NCBI RefSeq assembly: GCF_001434315.1
Contig: NZ_AZFE01000002.1
Location: forward strand, 42,569-106,568
Length of the DNA stretch: 64,000 bases
From: Paucilactobacillus oligofermentans DSM 15707 = LMG 22743
GTDB taxonomy: Bacteria > Bacillota > Bacilli > Lactobacillales > Lactobacillaceae
Reading direction: 5' to 3'
Shown here: piece by piece, positions 7,352 to 16,515 of the stretch
Position numbering within the stretch: position 1 is the stretch's first letter
Layout: every line of letters starts with the position of its first letter
Program-made: the position numbers and the translations under genes
Notes under the pieces: model-generated
What the model was told of the DNA's origin: nothing
The model's database searches: none
What the model saw: the letters and a program-made list of their open reading frames with translations, nothing else

Positions 7352-8182
7352 ATGACTTATAAAATTGTCTATGATTCAGCTGCCAATGTTATAAAACCCG
7401 CTATTGAAAATAGCAGTAGCGTTCCGTTACACATGATTATTGATGGTGTCGATTATGTGGACGATGCCACGCTTAATTTAGATCAGTTCAAGGTGAAATT
7501 ACAACAGTGTGAAAAATCCGGAACGGCTTGTGCAAGCGTCATGGATTGGATGGCAGCATTTGGAGATGCCGAGACCGTTTTTTGCATTACAATAACCGGT
7601 GCCTTATCAGGTAATTACGCAAGTGCAATGCTTGCAAAAGAAACATATGAGGAGACTTATCCTAATCGTCAAGTTTATGTCATTGATTCAAAATCAGCTG
7701 GTCCAAAGATGGCATTGCTTGTTGAAAAAGTTACAGCATTAATTGCTGATGGAATGGACCCTCAGGCGATTGCCACGGAGATTGAGAAGGCAAAACGAAA
7801 AACTGAACTCCTTTTTGTGCTTTCATCACTAACCAATTTAGCTAAAAATGGTAGAGTTAGCCCATTGCTTGCAAAAGTAACAGGTATGATGGGGATTCGT
7901 GTCGTTGGACGCTCAAGCACTGCGGGTGAATTTGAAATGATTGCAAAGCATCGTGGTGAGAAAAAAGCGTTTAAAGATATATTGAACGAAATGGCAAAAT
8001 CAGGCTATTCAAGTGGAAAAGTTCAAATTGCTCATCACGATCATTTGGATGGCGCTGAGAAGTTAAAGCAATTGATTATGGAGCGATTTAATACAAAGGA
8101 AATTCAAATTGTAGCAACGACAGCGTTATGTAGTTATTATGCCGAAGATGGCGGTATTATGTTAGGATTTGAAATACAATAA
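7352..8182 (+). CDS. DegV family fatty-acid-binding protein
   Basis: 276 residues, normal DegV length. It starts MTYKIVYDSAANV, the family's DSAANI/L motif, and contains CITITGALSGNYASA (the lipid carboxylate-binding segment), VIDSKSAGPKMALL and LTNLAKNGRVS. DegV/FakB proteins bind a fatty acid and, with the kinase FakA, let exogenous fatty acids be phosphorylated. No fakA is nearby. A strong AAAGGAG precedes the ATG. By eye, codon use is richer in G-ending codons than in the cps or competence genes alongside. With the flanking inverted repeats this hints at a separate origin. Confidence 0.88.
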   Translation: MTYKIVYDSAANVIKPAIENSSSVPLHMIIDGVDYVDDATLNLDQFKVKLQQCEKSGTACASVMDWMAAFGDAETVFCITITGALSGNYASAMLAKETYEETYPNRQVYVIDSKSAGPKMALLVEKVTALIADGMDPQAIATEIEKAKRKTELLFVLSSLTNLAKNGRVSPLLAKVTGMMGIRVVGRSSTAGEFEMIAKHRGEKKAFKDILNEMAKSGYSSGKVQIAHHDHLDGAEKLKQLIMERFNTKEIQIVATTALCSYYAEDGGIMLGFEIQ

Positions 8183-8220
8183 ACACCATTGAAGTAAGCC
8201 CCCACAATATTGGACGAAAC

Positions 8221-8315
8221 TTTAAGCGACTTTTTGGGTTATAAAAATTCGGGATTTAACCGGACTTTTATAGCCCAACTTTATTTTAATTCTATAAAAA
8301 TTATAATCATTTATC
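8221..8315 (-). repeat. Right arm of inverted repeat flanking DUF1836-degV
   Basis: Reverse complement of 6582-6675 with about 10 mismatches. Outside it, 8193-8217 reads AGTAAGCCCCCACAATATTG and on, which resembles the C-rich TTGGAC-type ends of IS3/IS150-group elements. No transposase frame is present. That origin is a guess. Confidence 0.85.
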
Positions 8316-8363
8316 AAAACGTACTCTTAGCGATCCCAATTCAGGTTTGGATGGCTATTTTTA

Positions 8364-8400
8364 CAAAAAAAAGAACCAGAAGTTAAACACTTCTGATTCC
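8364..8400 (-). terminator. guaB terminator
   Basis: On the minus strand AATCAGAAGT and ACTTCTGGTT pair (one G-U) around GTTTA, followed by CTTTTTTTT. Confidence 0.8.
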
Positions 8401-8411
8401 GTCAAATTGAT

Positions 8412-9566
<1,155 letters not shown>

Positions 9567-9588
9567 CTATTAATTGTAAGTTGGTATC

Positions 9589-9617
9589 ACTTTACTAGCC
9601 TTTAAGACGCACGTCAA
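9589..9617 (-). promoter_or_regulatory. guaB promoter
   Basis: On the minus strand: TTGACG (9612-9617), a 17-base spacer and TAAAGT (9589-9594). Confidence 0.75.
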
Positions 9618-9660
9618 ATGTTTCTCACAAACTGTAATCAAATTCTAATATTAAAGCGTA

Positions 9661-9673
9661 AAACCCGAACATT
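9661..9673 (+). promoter_or_regulatory. PurBox-like PurR site upstream of guaB
   Basis: AAACCCGAACATT matches the lactococcal PurBox consensus AWWWCCGAACWWT at 12 of 13 positions. It lies about 80-90 bases upstream of the inferred guaB transcript start, close to where PurR-activated promoters carry the box. No purR gene is in the window. The role is inference from the match. Confidence 0.5.
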
Positions 9674-9703
9674 ATCTTGTGAAATTACCTTTTTCTGGTA
9701 AAT

Positions 9704-9731
9704 AAAAAGCTCATTCTTCTGAATGAACTTT
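9704..9731 (-). terminator. Terminator after the DUF1129 gene
   Basis: On the minus strand AAAGTTCATTC and GAATGAGCTTT form an 11-bp stem around AGAA, followed by a T run. Confidence 0.8.
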
Positions 9732-9740
9732 TGATAGATA

Positions 9741-10514
9741 TTATTTTTTACGTGCTTGTTGATTTTGGCCACCAGCAAAGGCACCACCAACAATATTATA
9801 ACGACGACGAACATACATGTCGGCTAAGAATCCAAGAACTGCTAAAACAATATAAGCAATTCCAGGAAGCGTTGGATTAATCATTCCTGGTAGTAAACTT
9901 GCGGCAAAGTAAATTGCAATCCAAGCAACTAGTGCAGCAACAACTGATAAAATTTTATACCAAACTGGCTTCTTTTCTTCACCCTTTTTAGCTGGTGACA
10001 AGACCTTAGTAACCCAGGCGAACAATAATCCACCCGAAATAGCAACTAAGATAATTGCTAGAATCCCTGATGTACCTGTTTGATCAGCAGCCATTGATTT
10101 GGGTGAGAAGACTGACATCAAACCAAACATAAAGGCAAAGATATTAAAGAACATTAGACCATTATCTAAGGCCAATAGTTTATAACTACTTTGTGGTTGA
10201 GGTCCCCGACGAACTGGTCCATTAACAATTTCAGCAGCATAAGCGGTTGGTGTCCCAAATAATTGCTTGGCCGTTGTACCCTTTTTTTGGCCTTCAACCA
10301 GCGCTGTCATCGTTTCTTCGATCACTTGAGCTTTCTTGTCAGCCTTAGCATTCAAAGCATCTAATTGTTTACCTAATTGGAACATAAATTCTTCATTTCG
10401 CTTAGTTAATCCTTGATCACTTAGTTCGTGATGTGTTGCAACGCTCTCTTTTTGCATTTGTTCGCGTTGTTTCTGTCCTGCTTGTGCGTTTCTTGATTGG
10501 TTTTCTTCACTCAC
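9741..10514 (-). CDS. DUF1129 membrane protein
   Basis: 257 residues. The first 110 residues are charged and glutamine-rich and probably helical (KNEEF-like and LGKQLDALNAKADKKAQ stretches). Four hydrophobic segments follow, near residues 120-138, 148-166, 186-207 and 213-230, then a basic tail ending QQARKK. This fits DUF1129, a lactobacillar membrane family of unknown function. The start is GTG at 10514; the SD is weak (GGGGC). It lies 63 bases after ychF on the same strand, a conserved neighbourhood in lactobacilli as I remember it, and has its own terminator. No catalytic motif is visible. Confidence 0.75.
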   Translation of the reverse strand: MSEENQSRNAQAGQKQREQMQKESVATHHELSDQGLTKRNEEFMFQLGKQLDALNAKADKKAQVIEETMTALVEGQKKGTTAKQLFGTPTAYAAEIVNGPVRRGPQPQSSYKLLALDNGLMFFNIFAFMFGLMSVFSPKSMAADQTGTSGILAIILVAISGGLLFAWVTKVLSPAKKGEEKKPVWYKILSVVAALVAWIAIYFAASLLPGMINPTLPGIAYIVLAVLGFLADMYVRRRYNIVGGAFAGGQNQQARKK

Positions 10515-10577
10515 GAATATTGCCCCTTCCGACTCCTATGTTTGTAATGCTGTCTTTTAAACCTATTTTAGTAACGA

Positions 10578-11678
10578 TTAAACATTGAATCTAAATTCAA
10601 CGATATCGCCATCTTCCATGACGTATTCTTTACCTTCTTGACGAAGGCGACCAGCTTCACGAACAGCTGCATGGGTTTCATACTTATCCAAATCATTAAA
10701 GCCCATAATTTCAGCGCGAATGAAACCTCGTTCAAAGTCAGAATGAATAATTCCGGCTGCTTGCGGTGCTTTGGTACCCTTATGATACGTCCAAGCTTTG
10801 GTTTCTTTCCCACCAGCAGTAAAGAAGGTTTCTAATCCTAGAAGTTTATATGAAGCCCGAATTAAGCGATTCAATCCAGGTTCTTCCACGCCTTCCATTT
10901 CAAGGAATTCGGCTTTATCAGCTTCTTCCATTGAGGCAATTTCTTCTTCACTAGCAGCGGCAACGCCAATCACTTCAGCGCCTTCATCCTTAACGTAATC
11001 ACGAATTTGGTTGATGAATTGATTGCTTTCAGGATCGCCCATTTCATCTTCACCAACATTAGCTACGTACAGCACTGGCTTCGAAGTTAATAAGAAAAGT
11101 CCCTTCACAATTGGCATTTCATCTTCATCAAATTCAATCGTCCGAACACCTTTACCGGCTTCAAGCACTGGTTTGATTTTTTCAAGCACTGATAGTTCAG
11201 CTTTAGCTTCTTTATCACTACCCTTAGCCGCTTTTTCAACTTTAGCCAAGCGCTTATCAATCGTTTCTAAATCAGCTAGGCCTAATTCTAGGTTAATCGT
11301 CTCGATATCATCAAGCGGATCAACCTTGTTGTTAACATGGGTAATGTTGTCATCTTCAAACGCACGAACCACGTGCACAATGGCATCAACTTGACGAATA
11401 TTTTCCAAGAACTTGTTACCAAGTCCCTCACCTTTACTTGCGCCTTTAACGATTCCGGCGATATCAGTAAATTCAAACGTCGTTGGGACAACTTTTTTGG
11501 CTGGAATCAATTCTTGAATCCGTGCCAAACGAGCATCAGGAACTTCAACCATCCCCACATTAGGATCAATTGTGGCAAATGGGTAATTTGCCATTTCGGC
11601 TCCTGCCTTTGTAATTGCGTTAAATAGCGTTGATTTACCAACGTTTGGCAAACCAACAATTCCAGCTGTTAAAGCCAT
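10578..11678 (-). CDS. ychF: Ribosome-binding ATPase YchF/OLA1
   Basis: 366 residues, full length. Motifs: G1 GIVGLPNVGKSTLFNAIT at the N-terminus; G3 FTDIAGIVKGASKGEGLGNKF with the family's DIAG; a coiled-coil insert near residues 130-170; and a C-terminal TGS domain (residues about 280-363) with FFTAGGKETKAW and AGRLRQEGKEYVMEDGDIVEF. The G4 position reads NVGED rather than NKxD, the usual sign of ATP preference. YchF binds ribosomes and is linked to stress and translation control. It is on the same strand as the parB block and DUF951. Confidence 0.95.
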   Translation of the reverse strand: MALTAGIVGLPNVGKSTLFNAITKAGAEMANYPFATIDPNVGMVEVPDARLARIQELIPAKKVVPTTFEFTDIAGIVKGASKGEGLGNKFLENIRQVDAIVHVVRAFEDDNITHVNNKVDPLDDIETINLELGLADLETIDKRLAKVEKAAKGSDKEAKAELSVLEKIKPVLEAGKGVRTIEFDEDEMPIVKGLFLLTSKPVLYVANVGEDEMGDPESNQFINQIRDYVKDEGAEVIGVAAASEEEIASMEEADKAEFLEMEGVEEPGLNRLIRASYKLLGLETFFTAGGKETKAWTYHKGTKAPQAAGIIHSDFERGFIRAEIMGFNDLDKYETHAAVREAGRLRQEGKEYVMEDGDIVEFRFNV

Positions 11679-11718
11679 TTGTTAGTCACTCTTTCTTTAA
11701 TTAATTTTTAGGAAACTG

Positions 11719-11913
11719 TTAATCTGCTTTTTTCTGTAACATTTTTTTGAAGCGTTTTTCAAAATCTCGGCGTGATAACATCACGATGTGACCACAACCC
11801 AAACATTTAATTTTAATGTCAGCACCCATTCGAATGATTTCCCATTCATTAGTTCCACATGGATGTTGTTTTTTCATCATTACAACGTCGCCTAAATCAT
11901 ACATAATTTTCAC
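11719..11913 (-). CDS. DUF951 small zinc-ribbon-like protein
   Basis: 64 residues. It reads VVMMKKQHPCGTNEWEIIRM near the start, with KCLGCGHIVMLSRRDFEKR after it. The CxxC and the earlier cysteine with a conserved HPCG suggest metal binding. The family (DUF951, Bacillus YyaB-like position) is regularly found between parB and ychF in Firmicutes and has no firm function. It starts 6 bases after parB ends and is probably translated with it. Start and SD (AGGTGAAAAT) are well placed. Confidence 0.85.
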   Translation of the reverse strand: MKIMYDLGDVVMMKKQHPCGTNEWEIIRMGADIKIKCLGCGHIVMLSRRDFEKRFKKMLQKKAD

Positions 11914-11918
11914 CTCAA

Positions 11919-12797
11919 CTAGTCTAAGTTGATATCTAATATTTCTAAAATTCGGGTTAAGTCATCGTCTGAAACATATGGTATTTCAATCTTACCAGCA
12001 CCTTTTTTCGCACTTGATTGTGCCAATGAAACCTTCGTTCCAAAGTGTGATTGTAATGAGCTTTCAGCTGCCTTCAAGTAAACTGACTTTTTCTCAGCCT
12101 TCTTAGCTGGCTTTTTACTCGTACCATTCATTTGACTGACTAGTTGTTCTAACTGACGAACCGTTAAGTTTTGTTCAACCACCCGTCGAGCTAGTGCAAC
12201 TAACTTATCTTTATCTTTTAAACCTAACAATGTTCGTGCTTGTCCCATTGAAAGTTGTTCTTTTTGCAACATTTCTTTAACCATCTTAGGTAAACCTAAG
12301 AGTCGTAAGTAATTAGCAATATATGGACGACTCTTACCTAGACGTTCAGAAACTTGGGCTTGCGTTAATGATAATTTATCCATCAAGGTTTGATAGGCTT
12401 GCGCTTCTTCAAGCGGAGTTAAATCTTCACGTTGAAGATTTTCCAACACTGCTACTTCCATCATTTCTTCATCCGTCATGTTACGGATAATGGCTGGGAT
12501 TGTCGCATTCTCAATTGATTTTGATGCACGATAACGCCGTTCACCCGCAATGATTTCATAACGGTGCATCTTAGCGTCGGGTTGGCGCACAATAATTGGT
12601 TGGAAGACCCCTGATTTTTTAATCGAAGCGGCTAATTCATCGATTCCTTTAGAATCAAAAATTTTCCGTGGTTGATAAGGATTCGGACGAATATTGTTTA
12701 ATTTTAATTCTTGAACATTTTCTTCATTGGCCGAAACATCATTTTCTTCAAACAGTGCTGACAAACCACGTCCAAGACCTTTTTTATTACTTGCCAT
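11919..12797 (-). CDS. parB: Chromosome-partition protein ParB/Spo0J
   Basis: 292 residues from the ATG at 12797; a TTG three codons earlier is too close to AGGAGG. The N-terminus is KKGLGRGLSALFEEN, typical of Spo0J. The ParB/Srx CTPase domain contains IRPNPYQPRKIFD, GVFQPIIVR and the box GERRYRAS. The helix-turn-helix follows (LSLTQAQVSERLGKSRPYIA), then a C-terminal dimerisation domain with a lysine-rich linker. ParB loads on parS near the origin, spreads by CTP-driven sliding and recruits SMC. The start overlaps the end of parA by 11 bases, so translation is coupled. Confidence 0.95.
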   Translation of the reverse strand: MASNKKGLGRGLSALFEENDVSANEENVQELKLNNIRPNPYQPRKIFDSKGIDELAASIKKSGVFQPIIVRQPDAKMHRYEIIAGERRYRASKSIENATIPAIIRNMTDEEMMEVAVLENLQREDLTPLEEAQAYQTLMDKLSLTQAQVSERLGKSRPYIANYLRLLGLPKMVKEMLQKEQLSMGQARTLLGLKDKDKLVALARRVVEQNLTVRQLEQLVSQMNGTSKKPAKKAEKKSVYLKAAESSLQSHFGTKVSLAQSSAKKGAGKIEIPYVSDDDLTRILEILDINLD

Positions 12798-13554
12798 GAG
12801 CTGCAACGACCTCCTTAGCTAATTCTACATATACTAGAGAACCCTTTGATCGTGGGTCATAATCAATGATTGGTAGGCCATGACTTGGTGCTTCAGCTAA
12901 CCGAACATTTCGTGGAATGATAGTTTCATAGACTTTATCACCAAAGAATTTTTGAACTTCTTCTTTAACTTGTTGACCTAAATTAGTCCGTTCATCATAC
13001 ATGGTGAGTAAAACCCCTTCAATTTTCAAATCGGGATTAAAGTGTTTTTGGACTAACTTAATGGTATTCAATAATTGACTCAAGCCTTCCAAAGCATAGT
13101 ATTCACTTTGAACGGGAATTAAGATTGAATCACTGGCAGTAAAGGCATTAATTGTAAGTAAACCAAGCGATGGTGGACAATCAATTAAAATGTAATCGTA
13201 TTGATCACTAACGGTTTTAATGGCATCATTCAAACGAGTTTCACGAGCCATCATGGAGGTTAATTCCATCTCGGCACCTGACAATTGAATCGTCGTTGGG
13301 GCGATATCAAGACCTGGATGAGCAGATTCTAAAATAACATTTTTAAGTTCAGCATCATTAACTAACACATCGTAAATATCTTCTTCAATCGTGGGTTTTT
13401 CAATCCCCGTTCCACTCGTTGCATTTCCTTGTGGATCTAGATCAATTAATAATACTTTTTGATGCATTTCGGCCAAACATGCGCCTAAATTAACACTAGT
13501 GGTTGTTTTACCGACACCACCTTTTTGATTAGCTAACGCAATCACATATCCCAT
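12787..13554 (-). CDS. parA: Chromosome-partition ATPase ParA/Soj
   Basis: 255 residues. Deviant Walker A: ANQKGGVGKTTTSVNLGA. Walker A' is LLIDLDPQGNATSG and Walker B is DYILIDCPPSLGLLT. C-terminal basic residues for non-specific DNA binding are present (around RNVRLAEAPSHG). Soj-type ParA partners ParB in origin segregation and, in Bacillus, controls DnaA. It sits between noc and parB with tight spacing (17 bases from noc). Confidence 0.95.
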   Translation of the reverse strand: MGYVIALANQKGGVGKTTTSVNLGACLAEMHQKVLLIDLDPQGNATSGTGIEKPTIEEDIYDVLVNDAELKNVILESAHPGLDIAPTTIQLSGAEMELTSMMARETRLNDAIKTVSDQYDYILIDCPPSLGLLTINAFTASDSILIPVQSEYYALEGLSQLLNTIKLVQKHFNPDLKIEGVLLTMYDERTNLGQQVKEEVQKFFGDKVYETIIPRNVRLAEAPSHGLPIIDYDPRSKGSLVYVELAKEVVAAHGK

Positions 13555-13571
13555 TTTCTTATGCCTCCCTT

Positions 13572-14501
13572 TTATTTATTCGCTTTTTTAGTTACTTTTT
13601 TAGTTGGTTTTGCTTTTTTGATATCAACTGGATTTTTAGGAATTTCAATCACAATTTGATAATGATCGCCCATGTCTTCTTCATGGGTCTTAATCTTCAT
13701 ACCATTATCTTTAATCAGCTTAACTGATTGCTTAATCGTATTAACGGCAACTCGCGTGTCAGCAGTTAACCCTTTAGTTGATGACTTTTTACGACTTGGT
13801 TTTGCCACTGGAGTTGTTTTTTTGGTAAATACCGGTTCTTCATCAGCGAGCACTTTACCAGTCAGCACCGCAACTAGCTCTTCGGTTTGTTTAACCGTCA
13901 AATGACGATTTACAATTTCCATTAAGCTTTCACGTTGTTGATCTTCAGATAATTCTAACAACGCCCGGCCATGCCGTTCTGAGATTCGATGATCTAAAAT
14001 GGCATTTTGAACGGGAGCAATTAATTTCAATAAGCGAATTTTATTAGCAACTGCAGATTGGCTTTTACCCATTCCTTTAGCTAACGTAGCTTGCGTTAAG
14101 CCATTTAATTCCATCAAATTACGATAAGCTTGCGCCTCTTCAATTGAAGTTAATTGTTCGCGTTGAAGATTTTCAATCAACGCTAAGCTGGCTGTTTCTT
14201 TGTCATTTAACTTCTCAACAATTGCTGGAACCTTTTCCCACTGAAGTTCGGTCATTGCACGGAAACGTCGTTCACCGGCGATGATTTCATACTTACCAGC
14301 TTCATATTCACGAATAATAATTGGTTGTAATAAGCCATGTTCTTGAATAGTCTCGGCTAATTCTTTAATTGAGTCTTGATCAAACACTTTACGTGGTTGG
14401 AACCGGTTCGGCGTAATGTCTTCTCGATTAACTTCAATCACTTGATTAGTTGCCTTACGTTTCTTATTACCAGAGTTCCCAAAAATTGAAAATGATGCCA
14501 T
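13572..14501 (-). CDS. noc: Nucleoid occlusion protein Noc (ParB family)
   Basis: 309 residues if started at the ATG at 14501, which has AGGTG six bases upstream; a GTG at 14510 is the alternative. The N-terminus MASFSIFGNSGNKKRK looks like the amphipathic membrane-binding helix of Noc. The core has ITPNRFQPRKVFD, GLLQPIIIRE, GERRFRAM, and the HTH LTQATLAKGMGKSQSAVANK. Noc binds NBS sites and blocks Z-ring formation over the nucleoid. It is a paralogue of the parB gene two positions downstream. The C-terminus is lysine-rich (KKAKPTKKVTKKANK). Placement after rsmG is the usual Firmicute order. Confidence 0.9.
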   Translation of the reverse strand: MASFSIFGNSGNKKRKATNQVIEVNREDITPNRFQPRKVFDQDSIKELAETIQEHGLLQPIIIREYEAGKYEIIAGERRFRAMTELQWEKVPAIVEKLNDKETASLALIENLQREQLTSIEEAQAYRNLMELNGLTQATLAKGMGKSQSAVANKIRLLKLIAPVQNAILDHRISERHGRALLELSEDQQRESLMEIVNRHLTVKQTEELVAVLTGKVLADEEPVFTKKTTPVAKPSRKKSSTKGLTADTRVAVNTIKQSVKLIKDNGMKIKTHEEDMGDHYQIVIEIPKNPVDIKKAKPTKKVTKKANK

Positions 14502-14510
14502 CCTCTTCAC

Positions 14511-15245
14511 CTACTTCTTTGCTTGAATTGGTTTCTTTAGCGGAACCCCTGGGCGTCGTGGATATTTGTCCGGTGTCGCCATTGTTTTCTTAATTAGAAT
14601 CATTGTCCGTGGCTCATTACTAATTGGCAACTCAGCTTGTTTTACTGACTCAACCTGACCACCTAAAGTATCAATCGCAAATTGGCCTTCTTCTAACTCG
14701 TCTGACGACTGGCTTGCCTTTAATGCCATAAAATGACCATCCAGCTTAACCAACGGTAGACAAAATTCGCTTAATACTGACAACCTAGCGACTGCTCGGG
14801 CCGTGACAACATCAAATGACTCACGATATTGACTAGTTAATCCCCCAAAAGTTTCAGCTCGATCATGAATTAAAGTAACGTCCGTTAAGCCGAGTTGTTC
14901 CACTAGTCCGGTTAAAAAATTAATCCGTTTATTCAGAGAATCAATAATCGTAATTTTTAGCTGTGGAAAAGCAATTTTCATTGGCAGTGATGGAAACCCA
15001 GCGCCTGCACCAACATCACACAATGTTAATGATTGTGTTTGTAATGGTACAAAACTTAACGCCGGTAAAATCGAATCATAGAAATGTTTTAAATACACTT
15101 CTTCGTGATCCGTAATACTGGTTAAGTTTAGCTGTTGATTACCTTCAACTAGCAGTTTAAAATACAACTCAAATTGGTCGAGCTGAGTTGCTGATAATTC
15201 GACACCTTGCGCTGCTAATGCTGTTTTAAATTGTTCCGGATTCAT
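14511..15245 (-). CDS. rsmG: 16S rRNA (guanine527-N7)-methyltransferase RsmG
   Basis: 244 residues, normal length. SAM-binding motifs: [17 protein letters not shown] near residue 73, [14 protein letters not shown] near 93, and [12 protein letters not shown] near 138. RsmG methylates G527 of 16S rRNA; loss gives low-level streptomycin resistance. It heads the rsmG-noc-parA-parB run. AAAGGAG lies just upstream of the ATG. A 22-bp inverted repeat built from parS-like halves lies at 15265-15286, just upstream. Confidence 0.95.
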   Translation of the reverse strand: MNPEQFKTALAAQGVELSATQLDQFELYFKLLVEGNQQLNLTSITDHEEVYLKHFYDSILPALSFVPLQTQSLTLCDVGAGAGFPSLPMKIAFPQLKITIIDSLNKRINFLTGLVEQLGLTDVTLIHDRAETFGGLTSQYRESFDVVTARAVARLSVLSEFCLPLVKLDGHFMALKASQSSDELEEGQFAIDTLGGQVESVKQAELPISNEPRTMILIKKTMATPDKYPRRPGVPLKKPIQAKK

Positions 15246-15264
15246 GAATGTACTCCTTTAATTC

Positions 15265-15286
15265 GTGAAACAAATTTATGTTTCAC
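15265..15286. promoter_or_regulatory. Inverted repeat of parS-like half-sites before rsmG
   Basis: GTGAAACA-AATTTA-TGTTTCAC is a perfect 8-bp inverted repeat. Each arm is exactly one half of the parS consensus TGTTTCAC-GTGAAACA, but the halves are in swapped order with a 6-base gap. It lies 20-41 bases upstream of the rsmG ATG. It could be a ParB/Noc-related operator or simply an RNA hairpin. Confidence 0.45.
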
Positions 15287-15358
15287 ATACCATTTAACTT
15301 TAACCCAAAAAGCTACAATTATCAACCAGTTTAACATGCTTTCGCGAGTAATTTTCGA

Positions 15359-15394
15359 TAAAAAAAGACCAGTAAACATTTCTGCTTACCGATC
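15359..15394 (-). terminator. rihC terminator with GAAA tetraloop
   Basis: On the minus strand GATCGGTAAGCA pairs fully (with G-U) with TGTTTACTGGTC around GAAA, followed by seven T. Confidence 0.85.
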
Positions 15395-15441
15395 TCTAAG
15401 TTGTGTTTGTTGTAGACAAACATTTGCACTTTACATTAAAA

Positions 15442-16353
15442 CTATTTAATTTTGGCGATTTCTTCTAAGAACCATTTGTTAAACTCAGCGGCATTGATGT
15501 CCACACAAACTTTTGTGTTGGTTTTACCATCATGATATGCGCCACGGATATCCCCAACTGTTTCACCCATTGCAGGTCCTTCAGTTTGAACGTCCACCCA
15601 CATATCTTCAGTCGTAATAAATTCAGGGTGTAGTAGATAGAAAATCGTATTCACATCGTGCATTGGATGACCATCTTCATCACCATCACTATAATGCGTG
15701 ATTAGTCCATGAAGCATTTTACCTGTGGCGTTTAAGCCTTCAAGCTTAGCCAACGTATCAGCAGTTAATAAAGCCTTCAAAGTAATATCTAGTCCAACCA
15801 TGACGATTGGTAAACCAGAATCATACAAGACTTTTGCTGCATGTGGATCAGTGAAACAGTTAAATTCAGCGGCACTGGTCATGTTACCTTTGCCTAAAGT
15901 TCCACCCATTGCTACAACTTCTTTAATGTTAGCTTTAACTTCAGGATATTGTGAAAATAGCATCGCAATATTTGTGTATGAACCAGTTGGTACTAAAGTA
16001 ATTGGTTCATCTGAAGCCATGATTTCGTTATGCAATGCTTCAACAGCAGACAAGTCAATTTCATGACCATAGTCATTGCCAAAGTCATAACCGGGCATTC
16101 CTGATTCTCCATGAATCCGAGAAGCATCTTCGAATGGTTTAAGCAAAGGCTGTTCAGCCCCACGAGCAACTGGAATATCCTTTTTGAAAAAGTTAACAAT
16201 CTTTAAAGCATTGATTGTTGTTTTATCAACAGTCACATTTCCTGCAACAGTTGTCACTAATTTAAGATCAAGTTCAGGACTGTTAATTGCCATCGTTAGT
16301 GCGGCAGCATCATCAATCCCAGGATCTGTATCCATAATAATTTTGGTAGTCAT
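15442..16353 (-). CDS. rihC: Ribonucleoside hydrolase (IUNH family)
   Basis: 303 residues from the ATG at 16353, chosen for GGAGG eight bases upstream; an upstream extension has no SD. The N-terminus KIIMDTDPGIDDAAAL carries the calcium-binding DxDxxxDD signature. Other family segments are GNVTVDKTT, ARGAEQPLLKPF, LVPTGSYTNIAML and EFNCFTDPHAA, and the histidine of HDVNT. The family cleaves nucleosides to ribose and free base. Assignment to RihC rather than RihA/B is uncertain. It lies downstream of nupC on the same strand, with a cre-like site between, so uptake and cleavage of nucleosides appear linked. Confidence 0.85.
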   Translation of the reverse strand: MTTKIIMDTDPGIDDAAALTMAINSPELDLKLVTTVAGNVTVDKTTINALKIVNFFKKDIPVARGAEQPLLKPFEDASRIHGESGMPGYDFGNDYGHEIDLSAVEALHNEIMASDEPITLVPTGSYTNIAMLFSQYPEVKANIKEVVAMGGTLGKGNMTSAAEFNCFTDPHAAKVLYDSGLPIVMVGLDITLKALLTADTLAKLEGLNATGKMLHGLITHYSDGDEDGHPMHDVNTIFYLLHPEFITTEDMWVDVQTEGPAMGETVGDIRGAYHDGKTNTKVCVDINAAEFNKWFLEEIAKIK

Positions 16354-16412
16354 TATGATTTCCTCCATTTTGTAAATTTTAGTACTTATCAATTCTACAC
16401 TTATGATACCCA

Positions 16413-16426
16413 AGAAAGCGCTTGTA
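16413..16426 (-). promoter_or_regulatory. Weak cre-like site upstream of rihC
   Basis: AGAAAGCGCTTGTA keeps the AAAGCGCTT core of CcpA sites but has three mismatches to TGAAAGCGCTTTCA. It lies 60 bases upstream of the rihC start. Confidence 0.4.
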
Positions 16427-16515
16427 GCTATGTTGAAAATAAAAGCCTGAATCATAAATTCAGACGATTATCTAATCGTAATTTTTAACTGTTTGAAACA
16501 GGTTCAAGCTTGATT

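Noticed and set aside
8193..8220. C-rich TTGGAC sequence resembling an IS3/IS150 end
   Set aside because: No transposase frame, no matching second end at the left arm and no target duplication could be found, so I do not call a mobile element.
15265..15286. True parS site
   Set aside because: The half-sites are in the reverse order and separated by six bases, unlike TGTTTCACGTGAAACA; kept only as a possible operator.
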